DNA from: Periplaneta americana
Taxonomy: Eukaryota > Arthropoda > Insecta > Blattodea > Blattidae
Direction: 5' to 3'
NCBI RefSeq assembly: GCF_040183065.1
Contig: NC_091121.1
Coordinates: 42,210,287 to 42,274,286 of the forward strand
Length of the DNA stretch: 64,000 nucleotides
Part shown: positions 42,096 to 53,225 of the stretch, one piece after another
How positions within the stretch are numbered: the stretch's first letter is position 1
How the letters are laid out: the number at the start of each line of letters is the position of its first letter
Position numbers and translations under genes: made by a program
Notes under the pieces: model-generated
Seen by the model: the letters and a program-made list of their open reading frames with translations, nothing else
What the model was told of the DNA's origin: nothing
Databases searched by the model: none

Positions 42096-42679
42096 AAATG
42101 TGTTATGTTGAGAGTAATAAAAATAGCAACTATTTTCAAATTGTCTCCATCGCAAGTATCATGTCAGTCAATGTCGGGGGATCGAACCCTAGCTCACAAA
42201 ATGATTAGCTTGCGTTCCAGTATTTCCTTGCATTGGCTCTGAATAAAATAGATTTAACGCTTAATTAAGCTTGTAAACACAGTCTACTGAAATACTTTGT
42301 TTTGAGGTTAACCTGTGACCTACAACATGCTGCAAATTTACCAATCGCTGAGTGGAAGTTATCCAATCACATTAGTAAACATGACAGAAAATCGCGCGGG
42401 AAATAAAGCGCGTGCGTTAGATATAGGATTTTGTCAAAACTTTTCGGTGGTAGATATTGGATTCTGCTAGGGCAATGAATATTCGTGCAGTAGCAAAAGG
42501 TCCAGAATTCAGTTTGTGAAATCAAACAAAGAAATTGTTACTACGATGGCAAAGTAATGTAAGCAATCAGTGAAAGTTACATTTTGACCAAAAGTGTAGA
42601 CATCGAGTTTTTAGAAAATCCATTGAACTATCGTATTTCTTATTTCTGAAATAATCTGGTGTGATGAAGAAGGCGTGTC
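42096..42679. other. No recognisable gene
   Basis: 'gggggatcgaaccctagctc' at about 42177 resembles an inverted B box, but no SINE body accompanies it. Confidence 0.45.
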
Positions 42680-43336
42680 TGTTTATGACTTATTTACTGG
42701 CTTTTAAGGAACCCGGAGGTTCATTGCCGCCTCACATAAGCCCGCCATTGGTCCCTATTCTGAGCAAGATTAATCCATTCTCTATCATCATATCCCACCT
42801 CCCTCAAATCCATTTTAATATTATTTTCCCATCTACGTCTCGGCCTCCCCAAAGGTATTTTTTCCCTCCGGCCTCCCAACTAACACTCTATATGTATTTC
42901 TGGATTCGCCCATACGTGCTACATGTCCTGCCCATCTCAAACGTCTGGATTTAATGTTCCTAATTATGTCAGATGAAGAATACAATACGTGCAGTTCTGT
43001 GTTGTGTAACTTTCTCCATTCTCCTGTAATTTCATCCCAAAATATTTTCCTAAGCACCTTATTCTCAAACACCCTTAATCTCTGTTCCTCTCTCAAAGTG
43101 AGAGTCCAAGTTTCACAACCATACAGAACAACCGGTAATATAACTGTTTTACAAATTCTAACTTTCAGATTTTTTGACAGCAGACTGGATGATAAAAGCT
43201 TCTCAACCGAATAATAACAGGCATTTCTTATATTTATTCTGTGTTTAATTTCCTCCCGAGTATCATTTATATTTGTTACTGTTGCTCCCAGATATTTGAA
43301 CTTCTCCACCTCTTCAAAAGATAAATTTCCCATGTC
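42680..43336 (-). pseudogene. RTE-like LINE ORF2 C-terminus (best copy of family)
   Basis: A 166-codon frame (42833-43333) reads MGNLSFEEVEKFKYLGATVT, EEIKHRINIRNACYYSVEKL, VRICKTVILPVVLYGCETWT, VFENKVLRKIFWDEITGEWR, and SRRLRWAGHVARMGESRNTY. This is the post-RT region typical of RTE-like elements. After a frameshift at about 42840 the reading continues with the 'RRWEDNIKMDLREVGYD' piece. The 3' end 'gggttccttaaaagccagta' is shared with two other copies. The RT active site is not present. Confidence 0.87.
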
Positions 43337-43744
43337 TATTTATGACTGAAGAATAAAATTATTGCTTACATGTCTTACAGAATATCTAACGTTTATGACA
43401 AATTGTTGAGTTTGAAGATGAAGCTGTAAAGCCCGAGAATGTTCAACGGTACTGTAAGCAGTGTTACCAACTCAGCCGATTTCCGGCTGATTCTGGCAGA
43501 TATGAATTCTTTAAATCCGTAAGATATCCTTGTCAGCCGAAAGCCGAATATCTGGCAGATTTTATATATTACTTAATTGATTCTATTATTTTAAGCAGTG
43601 AAATTATTAATTGCCTAGGTAATTCAATTAGTAAAATATTACACAATGTTTAAGTATAACTCAAATTCTAAACATGAGATGAAGCGAACTTATTTGTTAC
43701 AGAATCAAAGTTACATGAAAGTGTTCTGTATGACATAAGAATGT
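43337..43744. other. No recognisable gene
   Basis: A short duplicated motif (cagccgatttccggctgatt / gtcagccgaaagccgaatat) lies at about 43473-43550; otherwise featureless. Confidence 0.45.
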
Positions 43745-43925
43745 GCTCTGCATTACGATATTAAGGCCGTGCTCCAAACCTACATTTACAGCTGAACTGA
43801 ACTATAAATAAATGACTAGATAACGGAATGTGGCGTCAGAAGTCATGATCCAAAGCTACATAGTGCATAGCAGTCAAGTCCGTAGTAGTTAGGTCGTGTC
43901 TCAAAGCTCAAGTCTATCTTACTAC
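43745..43925. repeat. Repeat related to the 44.9-46 kb foldback
   Basis: Carries 'gcgtcagaagtcatgatcca', 'aagctacat' and 'gtgtctcaaagctcaagtct'. These match, inverted, the core at 45479-45575 and the flank at 46490-46535. Confidence 0.6.
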
Positions 43926-44052
43926 ACACTAATTCATTCATTCATTCATTCATTCATTCATTCATTCATTCATTCATTCATTCATTCATTCATTCATTCA
44001 TTCATTCATTCATTCATTCATTCGTTCATTCATTCTTTCATTCATTCATTTA
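43926..44052. repeat. (ATTC)n microsatellite
   Basis: About 30 ATTC units with single changes near 44023 and 44034. The plus-strand frame reading (IHSF)n is an artefact. Confidence 0.97.
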
Positions 44053-44054
44053 GT

Positions 44055-44567
44055 GTTCTACCCAAGAGCAGGTCTTTCACAGCAAACTCAGCTTTCTCCA
44101 ATCTTTCCTGTTTTTTGTCTTCCTCTGTGTTTCCTCATATGATCCTCGCCTCTGGAATTCGTTACCTAATGACGTCAGGGACTGCCGGACTTTATCACAA
44201 TTCAAAATTAAATTTGAAAATTTTGTCTTAGTTAATATTTTTTAGGTATTGCTAGAAGTATTGATTTGCTTTTTTTTTTCTTTTTCCTTTTTTTAATCTA
44301 GATTAAAATTGCAAGTTTCTTGTTTAGGTTAGTTAATTAGTTAGGATACAATTAATTATGATATTTAATCACTCATTTAAAGTTTGTGTGACTGCAACCT
44401 GTGTATATTTTTGTGTGGCTTTACTTTGTTTATAGGGTTTTTCTTCTCTCTTTATTTCTTGTGCAGCTTTACTTTGTAAGTGTATTTTTTTCTGTTTATT
44501 TATATTATTGTATTTGTATTCCTGGTGTTGTGGAAGAGAAGGCCTGATGGCCTTAACTACGCCAGAA

Positions 44568-44614
<47 letters not shown>

Positions 44615-44617
44615 ATC
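44055..44617 (+). pseudogene. Jockey-like LINE C-terminus with (AAAT)n tail
   Basis: The plus strand at about 44139 reads YDPRLWNSLPNDVRDCRTLS and then QFKIKFENFVL, the 'P-LWN-LP-dvr----l--FK-k-k-fL' C-terminus of jockey-type ORF2. The 3' UTR ends 'ggcctgatggccttaactac', then 'gccagaata' and about twelve AAAT units (44567-44617). Severely 5' truncated. Confidence 0.75.
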
Positions 44618-44900
44618 TATCATCTGATATCTTCTTCTACTTCGAACTCTTCTCCCGTTCACCATTCTTTCAAGTGCATCCTTCAGTAGGCAGTTTCTTC
44701 TCAGCCAGTGACCCAGCCAATTCCTTTTCCTCTTCCTGATTAATTTCAGTATCATTCTTTCTTCACCCACTCTTTCCAACACAGCTTTATTTCTTATTCT
44801 GTCTGTCCACTTTACACGTTCCATTCTTCTCCATATCCAGATTTCCATTTCTTCTATTCGCTTTTCTTTACTTCGTCATAATGTCCATGTTTCAACTACA
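44618..44900 (-). pseudogene. RTE-like LINE C-terminal fragment
   Basis: The minus-strand frame from 44848 reads MEIWIWRRMERVKWTDRIRN, KAVLERVGEERMILKLIRKR and NWLGHWLRRNCLLKDALERM. 'W-RRMErv-WtdRirN--VL-RV-E-R-il--i--Rk-nWlGH-LRrn-LL' is another RTE-type ending, from a different family than 42.7 kb. It then runs into the (AAAT)n tail of the preceding LINE, so two truncated LINEs meet tail to tail. Confidence 0.75.
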
Positions 44901-44924
44901 CACTAGAAAGTAGTTGATTAGCAA

Positions 44925-45957
44925 ACTACACACTAGGCAGCTTTGGATATGTATGCTTGAATCACGTCCTTCTTCATACACTACTGGTATTTTTAAAAAA
45001 AGACATCATGGTGCAGCATTGAATTAAGAAGGCAGTATCCTAGTTTTATTACGAGTTATGTGTAAGAGATGAGGACTTGAAATATTAAAAAAAAATAATG
45101 TAAAGAAAGTATTGGTATAAGCAGTATAAATGTACGAAGTTAAAGTGTTGTTCTACACCCTATTTATATTTTACTTCCACTTTATTATCTTTTGTATTTT
45201 TAGTAGGTAGTTATAATTTAATAACATTTTTATGATTTTCAGGTTTATATATGAATAATTTTTTTGCATTTAAAATTTAATGTTCATGAAATTGCCATTA
45301 ATAAACAAACGTCCCCAATCTGATTAGATAAAGCAATAATTAGGCTATACCAGCATTATAAGATTTAACATTTTCTTCAGATTTCATAGCTTCAATTGTT
45401 GATGAGACATCCGTCTTTATTTAGTGTACAATACATCAATCAAACAAGAATGTTCGTTTACTAGCTACTTAATTGCTGTACAATATGTAGCTTTGGATCA
45501 TGACTTTATGACGTCAGATCAGGATTTTAGTCAACTATCTAGTTCACTTCAGCTAGAAATGTAGCTTTGGGACACAGTCTTAGTAAACGAAAATGCTTGC
45601 TTGATTGTTGACTTGTACACTAAACAAACATGGATACCTCATCAGCAATTAGAGCTATGAAATTTGAAGATGCTTTGGAAGTGAAATAATCTAAATATAA
45701 TGTAGAATAACACGTTGATTTTAAAAATTGATACTGTTAGTATCTTCTTTACATTTTTAAAATGCTATTGTGGTAGGGTATAATAAGTCCTTATCTTTTC
45801 TACATAACTCGTGACGAAAGTACATTAGGACACTGCCATCTTAATTCTATGCTGCACCGTAATGTCAATTTTTTAATAACTAGTCTATGAATAAGACCGT
45901 GATTCAAGCATACATGTCCAAAGCCCCCTAGTGCGTTGTTTACTAGTTAGCTAGTTT
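44925..45957. mobile_element. ~1-kb foldback element
   Basis: 44936-45095 ('gctttggatatgtatgcttg', 'ggtgcagcattgaattaaga', 'acgagttatgtgtaagagat') is mirrored by 45785-45948. A second, inner pair of arms (45376-45465 against 45583-45671) includes 'gtttagtgtacaa' and 'gaatgttcgtttact'. The arms differ in length by about 175 bp, so one has an insertion or the other a deletion. The outer ends near 'caaactacacactagg' are imperfect. No ORF or transposase. Superfamily unknown. Confidence 0.75.
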
Positions 45958-45959
45958 AG

Positions 45960-46485
45960 ATAGATAGATGGATTTATTGAGTAATATTATACATACAGAT
46001 TTTATGTTATCATAATTTTCTCTAAAATTCAATGCACGGGTCTTCTGACCGTACGTGCTTTGTACCCGAAACAAGTCCTCCTTTGTAGGTTCCCCCCACC
46101 TATGATTACATCCAACTACTCTCTAAAAGAACACACATATTAAAATGGAAATGGCACAATAAACCACATTATATAATATATCCTAACCTAAAAGACATAA
46201 AAGTGTACAGTTGGGTGGATACTATTATCCCTTCCTCAGTTCGCGCCACAAACTTCAACAGCTGAAGTTCTAATCTTTCTCGCCTTCAAGAGGAACAATC
46301 CAGTATTTTGTTCCCATTCTCTATTCCCCATGAGGTCACGACATGCAAGCGAACTCCTATTCTGACTTAGCATCGAGGGTGGTAGATATTTTCTCCGTAC
46401 ATGTTCCAATTCGACACACTGTAATAAAATATGTTTATAGGAGTCCTTTTCTTTGCAAGGCGGACAAAGACGCTAGTCACTAGTG
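45960..46485 (-). pseudogene. LINE 3' end, CPLCG family, second copy
   Basis: Closely matches 3549-4060: 3' UTR with 'aatgcacgggtcttctgacc' and the coding end around 'cttcaagaggaacaatccag'. The Cys-rich motif is only partly kept ('ctttgcaaggcggacaaaga'), and the coding part carries extra frameshifts. Truncated at about 46485. Confidence 0.8.
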
Positions 46486-47056
46486 TGTAGTGTAGACTTC
46501 AGATTTGAGACAAGGCCTAAGTTGTTCAAAGTTTTTTCTTTGCTTATTGTTTGTTTGTTTTAATACCACTTTAGAATATTAGACTAGGCCTATGTCAAAT
46601 TAACTACCCCGGTCTTTATACTCCACGCGTTTATTAAACACCAAATTTGTGTACGAATAATGACTTTATTATAATGACACAATAATTTATTTTCTCTTAA
46701 TGTTTTATCACGGCTGGCTGGATTGTAAACATATTCTAGTTTGTTTTAAACATATCATAATTTCAGTCAGGTCTACTGTGATTAATGACGTCACCATATT
46801 AACAGAAAATGTGACTAGATTTCTCGAATGACAAGCGAATGAACGTTTCATATTAACATTATGCATGTTTCAATTTTTTGCGGAATTAGTGAGAAGACGC
46901 ACTTATTTCAAGTAGAATATAATAGCCTACTACAACGTCATTGAACTACAATAATCGTAATATTGATATGATTGACTTCTCTCTAAAGAAGCTGGTAAAT
47001 GGGATTGAAGGGGAAGTTATGACATTTCGCTCTGAAGATCGACTGTCTCCTGTCTA
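46486..47056. other. No recognisable gene
   Basis: AT-rich; begins with a short scrap related to the 43.9-kb repeat. Confidence 0.45.
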
Positions 47057-47070
47057 TGCTGATGAAGGAT

Positions 47071-47327
47071 TTTTTATTTTTATTGGGTTATTTTACGACT
47101 CTGTATCAACATCTAGGTTATTTAGCGTCTGAATGAAATGAAGGTGATAATGCCGGTGAAATGAGTCCGGGGTCCAGAACCGAAAGTTACCCAGCATTTG
47201 CTCGTATTGGGTTGAGGGAAAACCCCGGAAAAAACCTCAACCAGGTAACTTGCCCCGACCGGGATTCGAACCCGGGCCACCTGGTTTCGCGGCCAGACGC
47301 GCTGACCGTTACTCCACAGGTGTGGAC
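47071..47327 (-). mobile_element. SINE family A, full length with 14-bp duplication
   Basis: Complete copy; the minus-strand head at about 47322 has B box 'gggttcgaatcccggtcg'. The perfect repeat tgctgatgaaggat at 47057-47070 and 47328-47341 fixes the boundaries. Among the family-A copies this is one of the least worn, judging from the intact promoter boxes. Confidence 0.97.
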
Positions 47328-47341
47328 TGCTGATGAAGGAT

Positions 47342-48291
47342 CCTGCAAATAGCTTCAAAACGTCGGTGATATTAAGCCTCAACACATAATCTGAAACCCA
47401 AAAAGTACAATAAACACAACCAACATGACAGCTTTAAATCTCATATCTCCCACGTCGGTGAAAAATATGTAGGGAAATTACCAAATACTGTAGTGGGTGG
47501 ACCTAGGAACCGCATAGCCAATTTGTAGGGAAACGCTAAACACAAGGACGCGAAAATGACTTACCAATAATTTTATATATGGGCCCATTTGCCTCCTCGA
47601 CTATCATAAGAAACGGAAGTGGAATGCAAATGTGCGGTTATGTGCCAAGTTATCAGGTGTAGGTGACTGCCAACCTTCTCCAGCGTAATGGCCCTAACGA
47701 CCGCACCTCATAACTAACACCCACTGTAACTGTTCCAGCCGAGTGTGGAAGTCAGCTCCATACAGGAGGGAGCCTTTCCTTCACAAACATCGCGGGCTTC
47801 ATACCGAACTGACTCGTTCCAAGACTGATACTATAAAAGCCGCTGTCTCTGCATACTCTTTTGTATAACCGAGTCATACGTTTCCCAGGCTAACTCGGTT
47901 CGCATCTCTCTTTGTCAAATCATATCGTTTAGAGTGAAATTACGTATTTTACAATCGTTGAATGAAAATTATTTCAGCGTAAAATGGAAAGATTTTTAAT
48001 GTGGAATCGGATATATTTTACTGTTGAATAAACGGCTTAAAAGTGTGAAATCGAGTAATTTAATATGAAAACTAATATTTTACAATTCTTTAATTAGATA
48101 AATCCCCAATTCAGATCCAGAGGTTTTATACTATATGAGATATTACGTAATTATTAAATTTATAAATACATCATGTTAAATAGAAATACTCAATGTGAAT
48201 GAATAATATAAACTCTTAATACGTATGAGATATGCTTAGACATATGAATAAGATTATAAGTACGTACATACATTACATACATACATATAAT
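47342..48291. other. No recognisable gene; TATA-like motif at ~47832
   Basis: A GC-richer zone at 47610-47890 includes 'actgatactataaaagccgc', a good TATA-box match, with no ORF downstream that I can recognise. Confidence 0.3.
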
Positions 48292-48533
48292 CTACCGCTG
48301 TGAACCTGTTACAGTTCCTGATCGTGAAACAAGTGGGTACAGATTCAAATCCTGGTTGGGACAAGTTTCCTGGTTGAGGTTTTATCCGGGGTTTCCCCTC
48401 AACCCATTAAGAGTAAATGCTGGGTAACTTTCGGCGCTGGATCCTGGATTCATTTAACTGGCATTATCACCTTCATCTCACTCAGACGATAGATAACCAT
48501 AACAATTGATAAAGCGTCATAAAATAACTAATT

Positions 48534-48534
<1 letters not shown>
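48292..48534 (+). mobile_element. SINE family A, diverged copy
   Basis: Head 'ctaccgctgtgaacctgtta', B box 'agattcaaatcctggttg', body 'ggttgaggttttatccgggg', 'gggtaactttcggcgctgga' and tail 'gcgtcataaaataac'. Many substitutions show that it is older than the other copies. Confidence 0.85.

Positions 48535-48535
<1 letters not shown>

Positions 48536-48577
<42 letters not shown>
48536..48577. repeat. (AT)n microsatellite
   Basis: About 19 AT units at the SINE's 3' end, probably grown from its tail. Confidence 0.93.
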
Positions 48578-48580
<3 letters not shown>

Positions 48581-50289
48581 AGAATCTAAAAATATCGTAT
48601 ATTTCACCCAATAAATATAATGAAGGAGGAGTGGCTATATTACAAGATCTCAATAAAAATCATCATATAAATAAATAATTTTTACAGTTAGGAAAACAGT
48701 TTAACATGCAGGCTGTCACGGCAATACATGTAAATATTTTGACAGGTGATAGACAAAATCAATACGAACTGCAAATTCCTCTACATTGTTTTTCTTTCAT
48801 ATTAAATGTTTGTTCAATATTTGACAGTAAATAGAGTTAGCATTTTTTAAATACAGGAATGCAATATTCAAACGCCTACAGGATTAGGCTGCCCGCAGGA
48901 AGAACGAGTGTAATTTTCTTTCTGAAGACCTGCAATGAATCGGTTGTTCTCACTTCTTTTGTCTTGAAATTTTTTTCTATTATATCAGATAAGGATTTCC
49001 TTGGTATAAAAATGCTCATCAAATATTTGAAAAAATATATAAATAATGAATCTGGTTTTGTGCTTCGTTTTTCATGTCTTAGTTTTAGCTATCATAAAGT
49101 AATTGTTTAATTTATTAATTGTGCACAGTATTGAAGAGGTACATAATTTTTCGCATGTTGATTTGCGTGATTTTTCGGTAAATCGAGTTTATGTTGAAAA
49201 ATGTGCGGTTCTCCTTTATGAATCTCGAAACTTCCACTATATCTTGTTTTCAGTTGCTAGATAGCAATAATGAATAGATTTAATTAACAAGATTCACTAA
49301 TGTAAGAATTAAACCATATGATATAAGAAATACATTTAATTAAAAAACCAAAGCGAAATTGACTATACACTTTTTACATGCATTTTTTACTTATTTCATT
49401 CCCCAAAAATGTGTAACATTAGTTAACACTTGCTTGCCATTTTGTCTGTAGTCAATTATTATTTAATTTCATGTTTCATTAATAGTATCAGTAAGAAAAA
49501 TTCGTACACCTATTAACCACTACTACTATTAGATAGTTAGATGAATACATCAAGTAAAATGAAGCGTATGTTGTACAGAAGCCATAATACGATATATTTG
49601 ATTGTATGTCACATATAACTGTTAAAAAAACCCGAGGTTGGATATAGCTTAAAGGCATTCTTGAAAGGCAGGTTAAGAAGATAAAGGCCTGTCAGTTTTT
49701 ACAACGCAAGCTCTGCTTTTGTGTGCGCAACGTTCCACATCACTACTAGCTTTCGGAATGATGATAGCGGCCACTTCGCCTTGCCTCTGTGATCGGACTG
49801 ATGTAGTATTCGAACATTTGTGAGATAAATGTTTCAGAAAATGGTCGGTAATCAATTTCAGTTGAATGAGTATAATGGCAAAAAAGTTCTATAATTTTTA
49901 TGAGCCTCATGAAATGAAATGACTACCGTTTTTATGTCAGAACTTCAAATAAAAGAATTACTAGCAATCAATTTGTAGGTCGTATCTAGAAGAAGGATTA
50001 TATAAAATATGTTATACAATATACTGAAGTGTCAACTGTACTCTTGACATGAACATCTACACAAAATTATTGTGTAATTTTGTACAAAATTTTATTGGAT
50101 CAACTGTGGCTAAGTACTAAGAGTCATTTTTGTAATATCTCTCTTGGTATTCCAACATCCTAATATCGAAAAAGTGTCACTTAGTCTCTTTGCCCCTTTC
50201 TTGAGTTTAAACTAACTGGATTTTATTATTACGATGTACCGAAGTACATATGATATTTCCGTGCAGAAATTCTGCGTCATCATACGACG
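48578..50289. other. No recognisable gene
   Basis: AT-rich DNA. Frames of 83 and 60 codons (48859-49110 plus, 49673-49855 minus) have no motif; the latter lies in a slightly GC-richer patch. Confidence 0.45.
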
Positions 50290-50550
50290 AAGGATGAGTG
50301 GAACGGAGAAAAATTCTCTCCGGCACCGGAATTTGAACCCGGGTTTTCAACTCTACATGCTGAAGCTCTATCCACTAAACCACACCGAATTCCCATCCCG
50401 ATACCGGATCGAATCCTCTCAGTTTAAGTTCCACCTCTTGGGTTTCCTCTAGTGGTCTACCCTCATGCAATGCGTCATAGATGTATGACAGTGGCACAAT
50501 GTCCACACATGTGCAGAGGTGCACTTGTTATGAGTGACTAAGATTTACAA
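50290..50550 (-). mobile_element. SINE family F (tRNA-like region 3' of a long leader)
   Basis: Minus strand order: 'agtcactcataacaagtgca', 'atgtgtggac', 'ccactagaggaaaccc', then a tRNA-like segment 'cggtgtggtttagtggatag' with B box 'gggttcaaattccgg', then 'agagaatttttctccg'. The same order occurs at 51.7-52.0 kb, so it is one unit. Confidence 0.75.
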
Positions 50551-51109
50551 TCAGAAGGACAGACATACTTTTTTGCGAAAATCGCAAAATTAGTTTTTGC
50601 AGCATCATAATGCTTTACCTAAAATTTATTATAATGTAAAAGGCACAAACACAGTACACATACACCGGAGAATTATTGCAATTAAACGTGTAAAATGCTG
50701 TGAAGTTAAAGGATTCGCATCGTTCGTGGCAGGGAATAACATTTATATCCAGAACTCTGTTGTGTCTCATGACCAGGGTTACGAAGTTCACGCATTTGCA
50801 TATTTTTTTAAACACTGTTACTGATATTATGATGATTATTACACTTTTATTACGTCATACTACTTTTGACCAATGAAAGGCACGAAAATATGTGTTTCAA
50901 CAAATCATGGCTGTTTATCGCTACAATTTTTTCACGTCTCTAGAATTTGTTTATTTTTTATCACTTCCCTAGCATTTGTTTGTTTTTATCGCTTCCCTAG
51001 CATTTGCTTCTTTGTTTTCTACGATTTCAAACTGTATATTGTTTACGGTACTATAAAACTTGCTTTGAAATCGTCATTTGTTTCCCGCATAGATAGTCAC
51101 GTGAGAATG
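50551..51109. other. No gene; short tandem motif at ~50930-51010
   Basis: Three variants of 'cacttccctagcatttgttt' follow one another at about 50937-51008. Two opposing 66- and 75-codon frames at 50597-50824 overlap and lack motifs. Confidence 0.4.
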
Positions 51110-51162
51110 GCGGCTCCGTTCAAACGTAATGGTGAAGCTAACATTAGTGAAACAGGATTTTA
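51110..51162 (+). CDS. Candidate first coding exon of an unknown gene
   Basis: An ATG at 51110 in the context 'cacgtgagaatggcggctcc' starts 17 clean codons (MAAPFKRNGEANISET, then G). The frame is followed by TTTTA|GTAAGT, a consensus splice donor at about 51162. The upstream E-box-like CACGTG and the ATGGCGGC context are typical of broadly expressed genes. No second exon is identified. This is inference from signals only and may be chance or repeat-derived. Confidence 0.22.
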
Positions 51163-51734
51163 GTAAGTCAATTAATATTTTTTTTCTATTAGAGTGCTTT
51201 ATTTCTTCTAAACTTTATATACTTCCTTCTAATCGTGTAATAGTCAATTAAATCCTACTCGAGTTTTGATTTTCTCTAGATAAATCAAAACCTCTAGTGG
51301 GAATACTGTTAATAAATTATTTGTATGAATTAAGAAATATCTAATGTCCTGAGTTATTTTATTGTGCATGTAAATGCATATTGATGCTCTTTTAAACTGT
51401 TACCTAACATTTTAGTAAATATGCCTATTTGGCACATTTTAACACTCAAGTGAAAATAAATCTTCAAAACTTCTTTAAAATAGATTATTTTAATGAAATG
51501 GTTATACTTTTTATTCTTGACTGAAACATTTAATAACATAGTAAATAAGATACAAAATTACTATGACATCAGCATCACTCACTGAGTACGTGAAGAGTGA
51601 CTGAATGTCCTGGCTGGCTGCTTAAGAGCCACGTGACATTACCTTTATCTCGAGAAGTGGGGAAATCCCAGACCTACAAGAATAGATTACACAAGTAGGA
51701 GTCTATATATGATATGCGTAAATCACGAAGTGAT
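51163..51734. other. No recognisable gene
   Basis: AT-rich, would be intronic if the candidate exon is real. Confidence 0.4.
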
Positions 51735-52030
51735 TTAAGACGGCGCTTATTCCGTCGGATCCCGGCCAACTAGTCACTCATAACGAGTGCACCTCAGCAC
51801 ATGTGTGGACTTCGGTCCTATGTTCATAGACATCTATGACGTAGTGCAGAGGGCGGCCACTAGAGGGAACCCAAGAGTTGGAACTCAATCAGAGACAATT
51901 CTGTCCGACGTCGGGGTTGTATCCGGTGTGGCTTAGTGGATAAAGCATCAGCACGTAGAGCTGAAAACCGGGTTCAAATCCCGGCGTCGGAGAGAATTTT
52001 TCTCCATTCCATTACTCTTTCATCGTATGA
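51735..52030 (+). mobile_element. SINE family F, full-length copy
   Basis: Leader 'actagtcactcataacgagt', 'cacatgtgtggacttcggtc' and 'ccactagagggaacccaaga'. Then tRNA-like 'ccggtgtggcttagtggata' with B box 'gggttcaaatcccgg' and the end 'agagaatttttctccattcc'. The copy at 50.3 kb is inverted relative to it. It abuts the truncated transposase relic on its right. Confidence 0.8.
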
Positions 52031-52972
52031 GGTATGGTGTTTTCCAGGAAGTTTGTGTACGCCTGCCCCGTAAGTCTGTTTACAAGTACATGGGGTCCAA
52101 CTAATCGATCACCAATGATACCAGCCCACACGTTGAGGGAGAACCGCACCTGGTGATGAGATGGAACAGTTGCACGTGGGTTTTCATACGCCCATACATG
52201 CTGATTGTGGAAATTTGTTATGCCATCTCGTGTGAACTATGCTTCATCTGTAAATAATACTAAGGCAGGAAAGTTCGGATTTACACCACACTGCTGCGAG
52301 AACCACTGACAGAACCTAACTCGTGCAGGGTAATCTGCTGGTGACAGGGCCTGTACACGTTGCAAATGATAAGGATACAATTTTGATACTCTTTCAACAG
52401 TCTCCAGACAGTCGTATGAGGAACATTGACTTGCAACGCTACCCTTCGTGTGCTGATAGAAGTCATGTTCACAGCCTCCAGAATCTCCTCCTGTACTTCT
52501 GGAGTTGCAGATCTTGGTCGTCCCCTTCCCAAACCAGTAGAGTTAAATTTTCCATACCCGCACAGAGGGTAATGGAGACGTACAAATATCTTCCGATCTG
52601 GACATTGTCGCTGTGGGTACCTCTCTTGGTACAAACGACGAGCCAGCGCAGCATTGCCGTCCGCCTTACCGTACATGAAGTGTACGAGTATCTCTGCCAG
52701 CTCTTGATTTGAATACATGTCCCGCAGTCTAACGCCTACACGGCACTGAATGTAACCTTCGCCTCGGAATGAACTGTCAGAGTGCCCTCTTAATGTCTCC
52801 TTTCACGACAACGACCTGCGGAAAGAAAAACGTTCCGGCGAATTTCAATGTTGTGAAGGCCATAACTCGGAAATAAAGCATTTCCGGACACATGTTGTAA
52901 TGAACTATTTTGATTGTCTACATGTGGGAAATACATACCTGAAATTATGCCCCGTATTTTTGAAACACTCTG
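52031..52972 (-). mobile_element. IS630/Tc1-mariner-type transposon with DUF4817 protein
   Basis: The start (minus strand) is a terminal repeat at about 52960-52972, reading inward 'cagagtgtttcaaaaatacg' and preceded by TA at 52973-52974. A ~250-bp leader and the transposase follow. The other end was lost at the junction with the SINE near 52030. Confidence 0.78.
52046..52718 (-). pseudogene. DUF4817/IS630-like transposase, frameshifted and truncated
   Basis: ATG at 52718. The N-terminus MYSNQELAEILVHFMYGKAD, GNAALARRLYQERYPQRQ is the helix-turn-helix region known as DUF4817. VQEEILEAV and STRRVALQVNVPHTTVWRLL form a second HTH. After RLLKEYQ one base is gained or lost (about 52365), moving into a frame reading FCQWFSQQCGVNPNFPALVL, FTDEA (the first catalytic Asp), a TAG where His is expected, FTRDGITNFHNQHVWAYENP, SHHQVRFSLNVWAGIIGDRL and NRLTGQAYTNFLEN. 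The family binds terminal repeats and cuts and pastes. The second and third acidic residues lie beyond the truncation. Confidence 0.85.
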
Positions 52973-53099
52973 TATACGTTACTGTGTACCTTAACAGAAA
53001 ACCACAATTCCAAGTCACACAGAGATTGTGTGCATTCGATGTGGGTCTCTGGCGTTTCGTCAGCCCACGCGAGTTGTGTGGATATAAAGGGAAAAGTTG

Positions 53100-53225
53100 A
53101 GACGGTGTCGGGTGGAGTTCCCGGGTAGCTCTGTTGGTAAGAGCGCTGGTACGTTCAACCAGAGGTCCCGGGATCGATACCCGGCCCCTGAACAATTTTT
53201 CCCTTGAAATTATTCGTTTTCAATT
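53100..53225 (+). mobile_element. SINE family G, tRNA-like unit
   Basis: 'cccgggtagctctgttggta' (A box), 'agagcgctggtacgttcaac' and B box 'ccgggatcgatacccggccc' form a nearly foldable tRNA-like unit, followed by 'gaacaatttttcccttgaaa'. The 100 bp upstream ('ctctggcgtttcgtcagccc', 'atataaagggaaaagttgag') may belong to the element. It could pass as a tRNA in a search, but it lacks a clear CCA-end partner stem. Confidence 0.6.

Noticed and set aside
47328..47380. Third hammerhead (CTGATGA ... CAAAAC)
   Set aside because: GAAAC is changed to CAAAAC and no proper stem II or stem I can be drawn; a decayed Penelope-type end remains possible.
50597..50824. 75-codon plus frame and 66-codon minus frame
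   Set aside because: Mutually overlapping, no motif, composition like surrounding DNA.
53105..53195. Genuine tRNA gene
   Set aside because: A and B boxes are good, but the acceptor stem does not close cleanly and an element-like body follows.
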